From Anderseniella sp. (GTDB lineage: Bacteria > Pseudomonadota > Alphaproteobacteria > Rhizobiales > Aestuariivirgaceae): 13,933 nt of DNA. The DNA lies in NCBI GenBank assembly GCA_013041995.1, contig JABDRA010000672.1, positions 1-13,933 of the forward strand, written 5' to 3'. Shown piece after piece: positions 13,283 to 13,933 of the stretch. Numbering within the stretch: position 1 is the stretch's first letter; the number at the start of each line of letters is the position of its first letter. The position numbers and the translations under genes were made by a program. Under the pieces are notes generated by a model, which worked only from the letters and a program-made list of their open reading frames with translations, searched no databases and was not told where the DNA came from.

Positions 13283-13933
13283 ATGGCGACAAGCTGCATT
13301 CCCCACAGCAGAACGGCAGCGGAAGTCGCTAAGGCGCATGGCATTGATCCTGCGCGAGGATTGAGCGCAGAAGAAATTGTAGATCGCCGCAACCGGCATG
13401 GTGGCAACATCCTGAAGGCCCACCCGCCGGCCAACCCGCTTTGGGTGCTACTCAAACAATTCATGAGCCCCGTCGTCTATCTGCTGCTCGGTGCGGCAGG
13501 GTTTGCCCTGCTGATTGGCCAGACGACGGAGTTTATTGCCATCCTGGCCGTGCTGGTAATCAATGCCGGCATCGGTTTCATCACGGAACTGCGCGCCGTG
13601 CGCTCAATGGAAGCGCTGCGGCAGCTGGCAACCCGTTCGGTCGTCGTCAGGCGTGAAAGCCGCATCGAAACAATTCCTGCGGAACAACTCGTACGCGGTG
13701 ACATCGTCATCATTGATGCCGGTGACGTGATTGCCGCAGATATGCGGATTATCTCATCAGCCAATCTCGCATCCGATGAATCGGCGCTGACCGGAGAGTC
13801 CCTGCCCGTCGCCAAGGACGCCGAGCTTGTTGCGCCGGATACCCTGCTGGCTGACCGGACCTGCATGCTGTTCAAGGGCTGTGCCATAACCCGCGGCACC
13901 GGTGAGGCGATTGTAACCGGCACGGGAATGGAC
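13283..13933 (+). CDS. Cation-transporting P-type ATPase, N-terminal part (3' end outside window)
   Basis: 217 codons are open to the window edge. The order is the typical type II/III P-type ATPase start: a soluble N-terminal domain (GIDPARGLSAEEIVDRRNRHGGN), the first two membrane helices (QFMSPVVYLLLGAAGFALLI, then FIAILAVLVINAGIGFITEL), then the actuator domain (RRESRIETIPAEQLVRGDIVIIDAGDVIAADMRI) with the phosphatase motif TGES (170-173) in SALTGESLPVAKD. The phosphorylation site DKTGT and the ion-binding helices lie beyond the window, so whether it moves Ca2+, Mg2+, H+, Na+ or another cation cannot be told. The ATG at 13283 has CGGAA eight bases upstream; an in-frame ATG at 13259 has no ribosome site. 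A degenerate FNR-type promoter lies upstream. P-type ATPases of this kind are often found in low-oxygen regulons of alphaproteobacteria. Confidence 0.9.
   Translation, partial: MATSCIPHSRTAAEVAKAHGIDPARGLSAEEIVDRRNRHGGNILKAHPPANPLWVLLKQFMSPVVYLLLGAAGFALLIGQTTEFIAILAVLVINAGIGFITELRAVRSMEALRQLATRSVVVRRESRIETIPAEQLVRGDIVIIDAGDVIAADMRIISSANLASDESALTGESLPVAKDAELVAPDTLLADRTCMLFKGCAITRGTGEAIVTGTGMD

Overview
The window looks like a stretch of alphaproteobacterial chromosome, probably of the order Hyphomicrobiales (Rhizobiales). This rests on an FnrN/FixK-type oxygen regulator with a C-x2-C-x7-C N-terminus, rhizobial-style small stress proteins, an Arg-rich secreted protein with a typical C-terminal Cys pattern, and several 'anaerobox' sites. 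No rRNA, tRNA, IS element or CRISPR array was seen.

Layout. 1-1135: the C-terminal end of an erythromycin-esterase-family protein runs tail to tail into a helix-hairpin-helix (PolX N-terminal-like) protein. 1350-1763: a universal stress protein on the minus strand. 2199-4991: a plus-strand run of a YflT/GSP17M-like stress protein, two small conserved-looking unknowns, a ZIP metal transporter broken by an in-frame TAG, and a second intact ZIP transporter whose start overlaps an 11-codon leader ORF. 5003-8232: a minus-strand MacA-MacB type efflux operon (adaptor, ATPase, permease). 8522-9323: a small coiled-coil protein and an extremely Arg-rich secreted protein, both minus strand. 9447-9959: a hemerythrin-like gene with an in-frame TGA. 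10058-10801: an FNR-type [4Fe-4S] regulator. 10882-12126: a periplasmic redoxin fused to a DsbD/CcdA-like membrane domain. 12449-13048: a GNAT acetyltransferase. 13283-end: the N-terminal part of a cation P-type ATPase.

The unifying theme is oxygen-limited or stress physiology. The FNR-like protein has the four cysteines of an oxygen-sensing cluster and the E-x2-S-R recognition helix that reads TTGAT half sites. Four good FNR boxes (1195, 1923, 2130, 9373) and two degenerate ones (12190, 13148) lie in gene-free DNA upstream of the HhH gene, the universal stress gene, the stress/ZIP run, the Arg-rich/hemerythrin pair, the redoxin gene and the P-type ATPase. Three of the best have a -10-like hexamer at the spacing expected of class II FNR promoters. 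I infer that the window is a local FNR regulon, a low-oxygen survival island.

Two genes (ZIP and hemerythrin) carry a single in-frame stop, one TAG and one TGA, with homology-like sequence continuing in the same frame. They are most likely recent nonsense mutations or base errors; readthrough cannot be excluded from sequence alone.
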